From: CAZYMF01 sp964648215
Lineage (GTDB): Bacteria; Desulfobacterota; Binatia; HRBIN30; JACQVA1
Reading direction: 5' to 3'
DNA: 58,702 nt
NCBI GenBank assembly: GCA_964648215.1
Contig: CAZYMF010000008.1
Location: 1-58,702 of the forward strand
Of the stretch, positions 42,442-50,391 are shown in pieces. The notes under the pieces were generated by a model that was given only the letters and a program-made list of their open reading frames with translations, searched no databases and was not told where the DNA came from. A program made the position numbers and the translations under genes. The stretch's first letter is position 1, and each line of letters begins with the position of its first letter.

Positions 42442-42870
42442 TCACTTCCCCGCCGGCAGCGCCACGCGCACCTGCGCGGTGACGTGATTGCCCCAGCTGT
42501 TCTTGCCCACCACCTCGAGGTCGACGACGCCCGTCGCCTCCTCCTTCCCCTTGACGACGCCGGTCATCTTCATCGTGTCGCCGGGGAAATTGGGTGCCCC
42601 GAGCTTGATGGCGACCTTCTTCAGCACTGCATTCGGGCCGGCCCAGTCGGTGACGTAGCGTCCGACCAAACCGTTGGTGGTCAGGATGTTCATGAAGACG
42701 TCTTGCATCCCCTGCGCCTGCGCGGCCCCTTTGTCGTGATGCACCGGCGTGAAATCGTGGGAGGCCAGGGCGCCGGCAATGATCATCGTCGCGGTGAGGG
42801 GAATGGCCCGCTCCGGAAGCTTGTCGCCCACGCGAACGTCTTTCGAGGAAACGGTCTTCAGCTCGGTCAT
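42442..42870 (-). CDS. chsH1: ChsH1-like MaoC-fold enoyl-CoA hydratase subunit
   Basis: This is a 142-residue single hotdog-domain MaoC-type protein. DFTPVHHDKGAAQAQG contains the hydratase-2-like region, with the catalytic pair replaced by a D-x4-H pattern. NILTTNGLVGRYVTDW and the C-terminal VDLEVVGKNSWGNHVTAQV complete the fold. In mycobacteria ChsH1 pairs with the MaoC domain of ChsH2 to hydrate the C22 enoyl-CoA of the sterol side chain. GGAG precedes the ATG. The gene lies between the ChsH2-like and Ltp2-like genes, the same order as Rv3542c-Rv3541c-Rv3540c. Confidence 0.87.
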   Translation of the reverse strand: MTELKTVSSKDVRVGDKLPERAIPLTATMIIAGALASHDFTPVHHDKGAAQAQGMQDVFMNILTTNGLVGRYVTDWAGPNAVLKKVAIKLGAPNFPGDTMKMTGVVKGKEEATGVVDLEVVGKNSWGNHVTAQVRVALPAGK

Positions 42871-42886
42871 GACAGTGCTCCGCCCG

Positions 42887-43867
42887 TTAATCCGCGCGCC
42901 GAAACAGCGGCAGCTTCAAGGTCTCGTCCACCGCTTCGATGGTGACACGCACCGGCATGCCGACGTGCACATCGGCGGGATCGACGCCGACCACGTTGGA
43001 GACGAGCCGCGTGCCTTCGTCCAGCTCGATGACCGCGGCCACCAAGGGATAGTCGAAGCCGGGAAACTGGGGATGGTGCACCACGACGTAGCTGTAAACG
43101 GTTCCCTTGCCCTTGGACGCCACGGTGTCCCACTGCGTCGACTGGCACCGGCCGCACATCGGCCGGGGCGGATGGCGCAGCACGCCACAGTCCTTGCAAC
43201 GCTGGATCAGGAGCTCGCCGCGCTGGACCGCGTCCCACCACCAGGCATTGTCGTGCCCGCGCGGCGGCTGCGGCCGCGTCGGCTTGGCCGGTGCCGCGGT
43301 GGACTGCACCGGGGCCGGCTGCTGGTGCGGCTTGAACTTCAGGACGCGGAAGCGCATCGAGCCGACGGTGCCTCCGTCCTGATCGCGGAAGGTGGTCCGG
43401 GTGTCGATGAAGTACCCGATCCCGAGCGCCGTCGCCTTCTCCGGCGAGATCGATTCGATCACCGTGGTCGCCGAGACGCGGTCCCCGGGCTTGAGATAAC
43501 GCTGATACTCCTGCTCGCAGTCGGTGGCCACCACGGCCGAGTAGCCGGCGGCGTCGAGCAGCTGGTGCAGTTCCTTCTGCAGGTCCTGCCGCTGCTCGGC
43601 CATCGGCCGCGCCATCTCGATGCCGGGGAGAATCCACGCCTGCAGCATCGTCGGCGGCGCCACGATCCCCGCGTGCCGCGATGCCTGCGCCAGGCTGGGA
43701 TCGGTATAGACCGGATTGCCGTCGGCGAGCGCTTCGCACCATTGCCGGATCATGGCTTCGTTGACGGAATCGCGGGCGACTTCCGGCGCCCCGATCTCCC
43801 GTCCGACGAAGCTCTGCAGCTTCTCGTTCAAGGGTGGACTCGTCTTCGCTTCACCTGCTTGCGTCAT
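42887..43867 (-). CDS. chsH2: ChsH2-like MaoC-DUF35 fusion
   Basis: The 326-residue protein has an N-terminal MaoC-like hotdog domain (residues ~15-185; DGNPVYTDPSLAQASRHAGI, APPTML) and a Pro/Ala linker (~186-207). The C-terminal DUF35 module has a zinc ribbon (RCKDCG...MCGRCQ) and an OB-fold (YSYVVVHHPQFPGFDYP). This architecture is diagnostic of ChsH2: the MaoC half pairs with ChsH1 for hydration and the DUF35 half pairs with Ltp2 for retro-aldol cleavage. All three partners are adjacent here. CGAGGA precedes the ATG. A relatively A/T-rich stretch in the 135-bp upstream gap might hold an internal promoter, but no convincing boxes were found. Confidence 0.92.
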   Translation of the reverse strand: MTQAGEAKTSPPLNEKLQSFVGREIGAPEVARDSVNEAMIRQWCEALADGNPVYTDPSLAQASRHAGIVAPPTMLQAWILPGIEMARPMAEQRQDLQKELHQLLDAAGYSAVVATDCEQEYQRYLKPGDRVSATTVIESISPEKATALGIGYFIDTRTTFRDQDGGTVGSMRFRVLKFKPHQQPAPVQSTAAPAKPTRPQPPRGHDNAWWWDAVQRGELLIQRCKDCGVLRHPPRPMCGRCQSTQWDTVASKGKGTVYSYVVVHHPQFPGFDYPLVAAVIELDEGTRLVSNVVGVDPADVHVGMPVRVTIEAVDETLKLPLFRRAD

Positions 43868-44002
43868 TCAGTCCTCGACACCGTCAGATTTGCCAATTGA
43901 TAATTTACCTTGGACACCAATGTCTACCGAATCGGGACGCCAACCGCGAACGCCGGGCCGGCCCGGGCGTCGTACCGGATCGCTCGTCGCGGCTCCGCCC
44001 CG

Positions 44003-45178
44003 TCACACCCGCTCGATGATGACCCCGGTACCGACGGCGGAGCCGCAGCACATGGTGATCAGGGCCGTGCTTTTGTCGCGGCGCTCCAGCTCGTGCAGTG
44101 CGGAGACGATCAGGCGTGTGCCGGTGCAGCCGACGGGATGGCCGAGAGCAATGGCGCCGCCGTTGACGTTGACCTTGCTCATGTCGGGCTCGAAGACCTT
44201 GGCCCACGAGAGCACCACGGCGGCGAAGGCCTCGTTGTTCTCGACCAGATCGATGTCGTTCAGGCTCATCCCCGTCTTCTTGAGGATGGCGTGGGTCGCG
44301 TCGACCGGGCCGTCGAGCAGGAAGTAGGGATCGACCCCCACGACCACGTCCGCCAGGATCCGCGCGCGCGGCTTGAGCCCGTACTCGTTCGCCTTCTCGC
44401 GCGACATCCACAGAATCGCGGCCGAGCCGTCCGAGATCTGCGACGAGTTGCCGGCGGTCTGGATGCCGCCGGGCATCACCGGGGCGAGCGCCCCCAGCTT
44501 CTCCATGGTGGTTTCGCGGATGCCCTGATCCGTATCGACGACCCGGTGCTCGCCGGTCGGCGTGCCGTCTTCTCCCAACACCGGCGCCGTGACGCTCAGG
44601 GTCTCGCGCTTGAAGTGCCCGGCGTCTCGCGCCGCCGCGGCCTTGCGCTGCGAAGCCAGCGCCAGCGTGTCCACTTCCTCTCGGCTCACGTTGCGGTGCT
44701 TGGCCAGACGCTCGACGTAGGTGAACTGATCGGGGATGGAATCCCACGGCCAATCCGGTGGATGAAAGTAGCCCGGACCGTTGATGACATTGGTCCCGAG
44801 GCCGACGCGACTCATCGCCTCGACACCGCAGGCGATGCCGACGTCGAAGCTGCCGGCCTTGATGAAGGCGGAAATCATGTGGTTCGCCTGCTGCCCCGAG
44901 CCGCACTGGGTGTCGACCGTGGTGGCGCCGACCCTGTAGGTCTTGCCGATCGACAGCCACGAGTTGCGGACGACGTTGCAGGCCTGTTCCCCGGCCTGCG
45001 TGACGCAGCCGCCGATGACCTGATCGACGGCGTCCATGTCGACCCCGGCGCGCTCCAGCACGCCCTTCAGGGAGAGCGCCAGCAGGTGGGTCGCATGGAA
45101 CCCGTTGAGCCAGCCGGTGACCGGCTTGCCCTTGCCAATCGGCGTTCGTACGGCTTCGACGATGACGGCTTCACGCAT
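44003..45178 (-). CDS. fadA5: FadA5-like steroid side-chain thiolase
   Basis: This 391-residue thiolase is strikingly like M. tuberculosis FadA5: AVIVEAVRTPIGKG, VIGGCVTQAGEQACNVVRNS, VGATTVDTQCGSGQQANHMI, DVGIACGVEAMSRVGLG, NVNGGAIALGHPVGCTGTRL and ALITMCCGSAVGTG. The nucleophilic Cys (TQCGSG), His (GHPVG) and second Cys (MCCGS) are all present, so it is an active thiolase. FadA5 cleaves the C24 3-oxo-steroyl-CoA to acetyl-CoA plus the C22 thioester, the substrate of the FadE28/29-ChsH-Ltp2 steps encoded alongside. The ATG lies 2 bp after the stop of the upstream acyl-CoA dehydrogenase. Confidence 0.93.
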   Translation of the reverse strand: MREAVIVEAVRTPIGKGKPVTGWLNGFHATHLLALSLKGVLERAGVDMDAVDQVIGGCVTQAGEQACNVVRNSWLSIGKTYRVGATTVDTQCGSGQQANHMISAFIKAGSFDVGIACGVEAMSRVGLGTNVINGPGYFHPPDWPWDSIPDQFTYVERLAKHRNVSREEVDTLALASQRKAAAARDAGHFKRETLSVTAPVLGEDGTPTGEHRVVDTDQGIRETTMEKLGALAPVMPGGIQTAGNSSQISDGSAAILWMSREKANEYGLKPRARILADVVVGVDPYFLLDGPVDATHAILKKTGMSLNDIDLVENNEAFAAVVLSWAKVFEPDMSKVNVNGGAIALGHPVGCTGTRLIVSALHELERRDKSTALITMCCGSAVGTGVIIERV

Positions 45179-45180
45179 GG

Positions 45181-46320
45181 TCAATCTCCACTGGGCTGAT
45201 TGGGCTCGGCGGCCAGCGCGGCGCCGAGGTGTACGAGATGCTGCGTGGCCGAGCCGAGGGTGAGCTCGATCTGTTTCGACCACAGGTACGAGCGGTGCAG
45301 CGGGTAATCGAGATCGATACCGATGCCGCCGTGCAGGTGTTGGGCGGCGTACACGACCCGGTGGCCGCCTTCGCCGACCCAGAACTTGGCGATGGCGATC
45401 TCCTCTTCGGCCGGCAGCCCTGCCGAAAGACGCCAGATGGCCTGCCACGTCGTCCAGCGCATCACCTCGACGTCGATGAACGCGTCGGCGGCGCGCTGCG
45501 CCACCGCCTGAAACTTCGCGATCGGCTTGCCGAACTGCTCGCGGGTCGAGGTGTATTCGGCGGTCATGCGCAGCGCTCGCTCCACCACGCCGAGCTCGAT
45601 GGCGCACAGGCCGGCGAGCGCGCGGTCGACCAGCCACCGGACGATGCGCCGCCCATTTATCGGGTCGCCGAGGACCGCATCGGCGGCGACGGTGGCGCCC
45701 GCCAGGTGCAAGAGGGACTGCGGCTCCCCCTGCGTCGTCTCCTGGCGTTCGCAGCGCACCCCGGCGCCGTGAGGATCGAGGAGGAACACGCCGATGCTGC
45801 CGTCACCGGTGCGTGCCGGCAGGACGACTCGCTCGGCCAGGTGGGCGACCGGCACGCACATCTTGACGCCGTCGAGGCGCCACGTCGAGCCGTCGCGCCG
45901 TGCGGTGACGGTGGGGTCGAGCGGATCTTCCGACCGTGTGTCGATCAGCGCCGCGCTGAGGATCGTCGTGCCCGCGGCCACCGGCGGCAGCAGCTGTTGC
46001 CGCTGCGCCGGCGTGCCGAACTCGGCGATCGGCAAGGCGCCGAGGACCAGCGTCGGCCACGCCGGAATCGCGGCGCAATACCGGCCGACGCCGTGCAGCA
46101 ACAGGCACAGCTCGATCAGTCCCAGGCCGCTGCCCCCGAACTCTTCCGGCACGGCGACGCCGAGCATGTTGGCCTGCGCCAGCGCCTGCCACAGCTTGCG
46201 ATCGAACCACTCCGGCGTGGCTTCGATCTGCTTCAGGCGTTCGTGGGTCGCGTGATCGGCGATGATTCGCAATGCCAACTCGCGCAACTCCTCTTGCTCC
46301 TCGCTGAATCCAAAGTCCAT
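45181..46320 (-). CDS. FadE28 (ChsE1)-like acyl-CoA dehydrogenase
   Basis: This is a 379-residue acyl-CoA dehydrogenase-fold protein. The start is the ATG of MDFGFSEEQEELRELALRII; a longer frame is not family-like. The FAD/substrate loop is degenerate (AALIDTRSEDPLD), whereas the C-terminal part TREQFGKPIAKFQAVAQRAA, AAQHLHGGIGIDLDYPLHR and LTLGSATQHLVHLGA is well conserved and matches FadE28. In mycobacteria FadE28 and FadE29 form an alpha2beta2 enzyme that dehydrogenates the C22 steroid-CoA side chain, with active-site parts split between subunits. The FadE29-like partner is encoded 13 bp upstream. Confidence 0.88.
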   Translation of the reverse strand: MDFGFSEEQEELRELALRIIADHATHERLKQIEATPEWFDRKLWQALAQANMLGVAVPEEFGGSGLGLIELCLLLHGVGRYCAAIPAWPTLVLGALPIAEFGTPAQRQQLLPPVAAGTTILSAALIDTRSEDPLDPTVTARRDGSTWRLDGVKMCVPVAHLAERVVLPARTGDGSIGVFLLDPHGAGVRCERQETTQGEPQSLLHLAGATVAADAVLGDPINGRRIVRWLVDRALAGLCAIELGVVERALRMTAEYTSTREQFGKPIAKFQAVAQRAADAFIDVEVMRWTTWQAIWRLSAGLPAEEEIAIAKFWVGEGGHRVVYAAQHLHGGIGIDLDYPLHRSYLWSKQIELTLGSATQHLVHLGAALAAEPNQPSGD

Positions 46321-46333
46321 GAGTTCCCTTCCG

Positions 46334-47509
46334 TCAGCGCAGCTCGCGCGGCATCCCGAGGCCGGCCATGGCAATGATGTCGCGCTGGATCTCGTTGGTG
46401 CCGCCGCCGAAGGTGAGGATCAGCGCGGCGCGGTGCATCTTCTCGAGGCGCCCGCGCAGCAGCGCCTCCGGCGACCCGCGGCGCAGGAAGCCGCGATGCC
46501 CGAAGACCTCGAGCAAGTCGCGGTACGCTTCGACCGCGAGCTCGGTGCCGAACACCTTCACGGTCGAAGCTTCGGCGAAGTTCAACGTATCCGCGCTCAT
46601 CGCCCACGCCTGACGCCAGTTGAGCAGCTTGAGCGCTTCGATCTTGGCCCGCACGCGCGCCAGCTTGAGGCGCACCCACTCTTGATCGATCAGCCGGCGG
46701 CCATCCGGGAGCAAGGTGCGTTGCGTCCACCGGCGCACGTCCTCGAACAGGCGTTCGGTGGGTCCGGTCGCCACCAGCGAGATGCGTTCGTGGTTGAGCT
46801 GGTTGACGATCAGGCCCCAACCCTCGTTCTCCGGCCCGACGCGCATGCTGGCGGGCACGCGGACGTCCTCGTAGTAGGTGGCATTGGTCCGCACCCCGGC
46901 CATCGTCCAGATCGGCGTGCACTTGTAGCCTTGCGACTTGGTATTGACCATGAAGATGGAGATGCCCCGGTGCTTCTTCGCGTCCGGGTCCGTGCGCGCC
47001 GCCAGCCAGATGTAGTCGGAGAAGTCGGCCAGACTGGTGAACACCTTGCTGCCGTTGATGACGTAGGAGTCGCCGTCGCGCACCGCGCGCGTGCGCAGCG
47101 AGGCCAGGTCGGTTCCCGCGGACGGCTCGGAGTAGCCGATGGCGAAGAGCACGTCGCCGCGCAGGATGCGCGGCAGAAACTCGGCCTTCTGTTCATCGGA
47201 GCCGTAGCGCATGATGGTCGGCCCGACCGAGTTGATGGTGAGGAAGGGCAGCGGGAAGCCGACGCGCTGCACCTCGTCGCTGAAGATGAACTGCTCGATG
47301 ATCGAGCGTCCCTGGCCGCCGTACTCCTTCGGCCAGCCGATCCCGAGCCAGCCGTCCGCGCCCATCTTGCGCAGGGCGGCGCGGTAGTGCGGTCCGCCGC
47401 CCTCGCTGGTTTCACTCTCCTCCCGCAGCTCCGGCGTCATCAGCGCGGCGAAGTACTCGCGCAGCTCGGCGCGGAGAGCATACTGCTCGGTGGTGTAGTC
47501 CAGGTACAT
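46334..47509 (-). CDS. FadE29 (ChsE2)-like acyl-CoA dehydrogenase
   Basis: The 391-residue partner subunit begins MYLDYTTEQYALRAELREYF. It follows FadE29 closely: GIGWPKEYGGQG, FAIGYSEPSAGTDLASLRTR, FSDYIWLAARTDPDAKKHRG, NATYYEDVRVP, FAEASTVKVFGTELA and LTFGGGTNEIQRDIIAM. These form the FAD- and substrate-binding regions, so it contributes the conserved flavin loop missing in the FadE28-like partner. The gene starts 14 bp after the stop of the acyl-CoA synthetase gene, within the same operon. Confidence 0.9.
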   Translation of the reverse strand: MYLDYTTEQYALRAELREYFAALMTPELREESETSEGGGPHYRAALRKMGADGWLGIGWPKEYGGQGRSIIEQFIFSDEVQRVGFPLPFLTINSVGPTIMRYGSDEQKAEFLPRILRGDVLFAIGYSEPSAGTDLASLRTRAVRDGDSYVINGSKVFTSLADFSDYIWLAARTDPDAKKHRGISIFMVNTKSQGYKCTPIWTMAGVRTNATYYEDVRVPASMRVGPENEGWGLIVNQLNHERISLVATGPTERLFEDVRRWTQRTLLPDGRRLIDQEWVRLKLARVRAKIEALKLLNWRQAWAMSADTLNFAEASTVKVFGTELAVEAYRDLLEVFGHRGFLRRGSPEALLRGRLEKMHRAALILTFGGGTNEIQRDIIAMAGLGMPRELR

Positions 47510-47523
47510 GAATGGTCCCCTTC

Positions 47524-49383
47524 TTATGCAGAGTTAGTTGCGCCCCGCGAGGTGCCGCGGCTCGCCTGCCCGCCGCGCGGCGGTGCTCCCAGATGCGCGA
47601 CGCGCTCGGCCGTGAGCGGAACGTACGCACGCGCCTGCTCGTCGCGGACAAAGACCGGGTCCTGGACGCGCTGCGGATCGTAGCCCTCGCGTTGCAGGTC
47701 GACCTTGCGCAGCTTGAAGGTGCCGGTGAAGTCGGCCTGCCGCGCCAGGCGCACGAACAGCGGCGCGGCGAAGGAGGCGAGGTGCGCGTCGGTGAAGGTG
47801 TAGAACGCCCGGCCGTCGAAGGTGCCGCCGTCCTTTAGCACCAGTGCCGCCATGCCGGCGCGGCCGCTCTCTCCCGGCACCTCGACGCCGTAGACGTTGG
47901 CGATCTCGACCCCCGGAAAGGTGTTGAGGATGGCCGCCACCTCTTGCGTCGAGACGTTCTCGCTCTTCCAGCGAAACGTGTCGCCGATGCGGTCGACAAA
48001 GTAGAAGTAGTCGTCGGCGTCGCGTCGCAGCAGGTCGCCCGTGCGGAACCACGCGTCGCCCGCTGCAAACACGGAGCGCAGGATCTTGCTCTCGGTCTCG
48101 GCCGGTGAGGTGTATCCCTCGAAGCGGCGGACGCCCGTGTCGCTGGCTTCCTGGATGTGTCCGATGAACTCGCCCACCTCGCCGGGGGCGCACTCGATGC
48201 AGAACCCGTGCGCGTCGCGCGGATGGGTGTCCGTCTCGACGTCGTACCGGATCAGCCGGCCGTTGTGCAGCCTTCTGAACGGGATCCGGCCGATCGAGCC
48301 GGGCTTGTTGTCCAAATTGATGATCGAGGTGTTGCCCTCGGTCGAGCCGTACGACTCGATGATGCGGGCCACCCCGAAGCGGCGGCGAAACGGCTCCCAG
48401 AGATCGACGCGCAAGCCGGTGCCCATCATGACGCGCACGCGGTGGTCGCGATCGTCGGGCCGTGGCGGCTGATTGAGGAGGAACTGGCAGATCTCGCCGA
48501 CGTACTGGAAGCCGGTCGCCCCGAAGCGGCGGCAGTCGTCCCAGAAGGCGCTGGCGCTGAACTTCCGGCGCAGCGCCATGGCCCCGCCGACGTGCAGCGC
48601 CATGGACGGCACCACCGCCCCTCCCGCGCCGTGGTAGAGCGGAATCGGACAGTAAATGACATCGGCGGCGCCAAACCCGGCCACACCCGCCATGCCGTCG
48701 CCGATGGCAATGAATCGCATGTGACTAAAATGAGCGGGCTTAGGGTAGCCGGTTGTTCCCGAGGTGTAAATGTAGAAGAGGTCGTCGCCGGCCACCAGGC
48801 CGTGCCGGACCGCGGGCGAGGGGTTGTCCGTCGGCAGGTGAGCGAGCTCCGCAGCGAGCGGCCGGGCGGAGGGACGGACATCGAGGTCGTGGTCGGTTCC
48901 TGTCTCGGACCAAACCGCGACCTGGCGGATCGGACAGTCGTCAGCGGGCACCGTTCGCAGCTGGTCGAGGCACTCGGCGCCGAGAATGAGCCACTGCGCC
49001 TCGGAGGCCTGCAGCACGTGTCGCAGCGCGGCGCTGCGCAGGCTCGGGTTGATCAGAGGAATGACGACGCCGAGCTTGGCCAAGCCGGCCCACGCGAACA
49101 GAAACTCGGGGCGGTTCTGCATCATGAGGGCGACACGATCGCCGCGCCGCAGGCCCTGCTGTGACGCCCAGTGGGCAACTTGGTTGGCGAGCGCGTTGAA
49201 GGCGCCGTAGGAGATGCGTCGCTCCTCGAAGAGCAGAAACGGGCGTTCCGGGTGGGCGGCCGCCTGCTGCTCGATGCGATCGCCGACGGTGAAGGGGCTC
49301 CCGGGCTTGTGGCGCAACGTCCGATGGAAGAGGGTGAACAGCCGGGCCATGGAGACCAGGCGGCCGGGCAGGTCACCGATCAT
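47524..49383 (-). CDS. FATP-type (FadD6-like) long/very-long-chain acyl-CoA synthetase
   Basis: This 619-residue AMP-forming ligase begins at the ATG of MIGDLPGRLVSMARLFTLFH; a later ATG (49350) is also possible. The AMP motif YIYTSGTTGYPKPAHFS, the FATP-specific GATGFQYVGEICQFLLNQPP, MMGTGLRVDLWEPF, IESYGSTEGNTSI, RTGDLLRRDADDYFYFVDR and the C-terminal GTFKLRKVDLQREGYDP identify the SLC27/FadD6 group. These proteins activate long, bulky or sterol-type carboxylates, often coupled to uptake. A role in charging the sterol side-chain acid is likely from context. Confidence 0.88.
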   Translation of the reverse strand: MIGDLPGRLVSMARLFTLFHRTLRHKPGSPFTVGDRIEQQAAAHPERPFLLFEERRISYGAFNALANQVAHWASQQGLRRGDRVALMMQNRPEFLFAWAGLAKLGVVIPLINPSLRSAALRHVLQASEAQWLILGAECLDQLRTVPADDCPIRQVAVWSETGTDHDLDVRPSARPLAAELAHLPTDNPSPAVRHGLVAGDDLFYIYTSGTTGYPKPAHFSHMRFIAIGDGMAGVAGFGAADVIYCPIPLYHGAGGAVVPSMALHVGGAMALRRKFSASAFWDDCRRFGATGFQYVGEICQFLLNQPPRPDDRDHRVRVMMGTGLRVDLWEPFRRRFGVARIIESYGSTEGNTSIINLDNKPGSIGRIPFRRLHNGRLIRYDVETDTHPRDAHGFCIECAPGEVGEFIGHIQEASDTGVRRFEGYTSPAETESKILRSVFAAGDAWFRTGDLLRRDADDYFYFVDRIGDTFRWKSENVSTQEVAAILNTFPGVEIANVYGVEVPGESGRAGMAALVLKDGGTFDGRAFYTFTDAHLASFAAPLFVRLARQADFTGTFKLRKVDLQREGYDPQRVQDPVFVRDEQARAYVPLTAERVAHLGAPPRGGQASRGTSRGATNSA

Positions 49384-49523
49384 GAGCCGTAACCAGGTCC
49401 GGCGCGCCTTCGTTGGGCGATTCGTCGCCGCACCTCGGCGCGGCAACCGGGGTGAGCGATGGCACGAGCAACGCCGCGGCGAAGCGCTTGTTCGCGGCTG
49501 GTTTCACGGCGACGGTTTTCATC

Positions 49524-50324
49524 TCAGGTCGCGGGCTCGACTCCGAGGAGCTGGGAAACGGCGGCCTTGACGAAGCGCCGCTGGCGGGCGATTCCCTCGC
49601 TGCCGCGCGGATCGGCGGGCAGTAGCACTTCGAGCAAGGCGGCGTTGGCGAAGTAGCCGAAGATCAGGTGGTAGATGCCGAAGGCCAGCTGCGGCAGATC
49701 CTCGATCCCCCACCGCGTCCCGGTGCCGGCCAGAGCTCGCAGCCCCGCATCGTAGACGGGCGCGAGCAGCTGCGGGACGGTGTCGCGCAGGTGGCGGCTG
49801 TCATCGAGGGTAGCCCGCTGGAGGAGGCGAGGCAGATGCGGGTGGTCGGCGAGATAGTCGAGGAGGCGGTCGATGATCGTCTCGACGGCCTGCCGGCCCG
49901 CCGCCGTTCCCGCCCCGGCGGGCGGCGCCGCCTCGATGCTCTCGCGCAGCAGGGCGATGATCGGCTCGACTCCGCGCGCCAGCGCCGCCTCGTAGAGCGC
50001 GCGTTTGTCGCGGAAGTGGTGATAGAGACCCGCCTGGTTCTTGAGGCCGGCGTCGACGGCGATGTTGCGCACGGTGGCGTCGGCAAAGCCGTGCTCGGCG
50101 AAGTGGCGTTCCGCCGTGTCGAGAATGTGGGAGCGCGTCGATACGGGCTCGCGGCCCAGGCCGCCGCGCCTCAGTGTGATCGGACGCTCGGGCCCGTCGA
50201 CGGTGCGATCGCCCTTCGCGTCCGGGCTGCCGCGGCCCCATGCTTCCCACGCCGCCGGCGAAAGTACCGAGGCCCGCTGTTGGCCGGCGCCGGGGACCCC
50301 CTGCTGAGCCTTGTGCAATACCAT
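49524..50324 (-). CDS. TetR-family transcriptional regulator
   Basis: The open frame begins upstream of the operator palindrome, so the ATG at 50324 (MVLHKAQQG) is chosen. It gives 266 residues with an unusually long, polar ~60-residue N-terminus. The helix-turn-helix lies around residues 63-108: TRSHILDTAERHFAEHGFAD, ATVRNIAVDAGLKNQAGLYH and HFRDKRALYEAAL. The C-terminal ligand domain is Ala/Leu-rich (YLADHPHLPRLLQRATLDDS). KstR/KstR2-type regulators of sterol catabolism are also TetR proteins, but nothing here assigns it to either. A palindrome 17 bp before its start implies autoregulation; the same palindrome elsewhere in the window points to a wider regulon. Confidence 0.88.
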   Translation of the reverse strand: MVLHKAQQGVPGAGQQRASVLSPAAWEAWGRGSPDAKGDRTVDGPERPITLRRGGLGREPVSTRSHILDTAERHFAEHGFADATVRNIAVDAGLKNQAGLYHHFRDKRALYEAALARGVEPIIALLRESIEAAPPAGAGTAAGRQAVETIIDRLLDYLADHPHLPRLLQRATLDDSRHLRDTVPQLLAPVYDAGLRALAGTGTRWGIEDLPQLAFGIYHLIFGYFANAALLEVLLPADPRGSEGIARQRRFVKAAVSQLLGVEPAT

Positions 50325-50340
50325 GCTTGGGAGATAGTCA

Positions 50341-50354
50341 AACGAACGTTTGGT
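50341..50354. promoter_or_regulatory. Degenerate palindrome before the TetR gene, putative operator (site C)
   Basis: AACGAACGTTTGGT matches the site A/B core AACAAACGTTTGTT at 12 of 14 positions. It also has an overlapping outer symmetry, AACGA...TCGTT, across 50341-50358. It sits between the RND stop (50392) and the TetR start (50324), the expected place for autoregulation. Confidence 0.65.
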
Positions 50355-50391
50355 CGTTAATGACATACACGGGCAAGGTGCATGACGTCAA

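Noticed and set aside
43868..44002. Promoter or operator in the 135-bp gap inside the sterol operon
   Set aside because: The gap is slightly A/T-rich but has no copy of the palindrome and no convincing -35/-10 pair.
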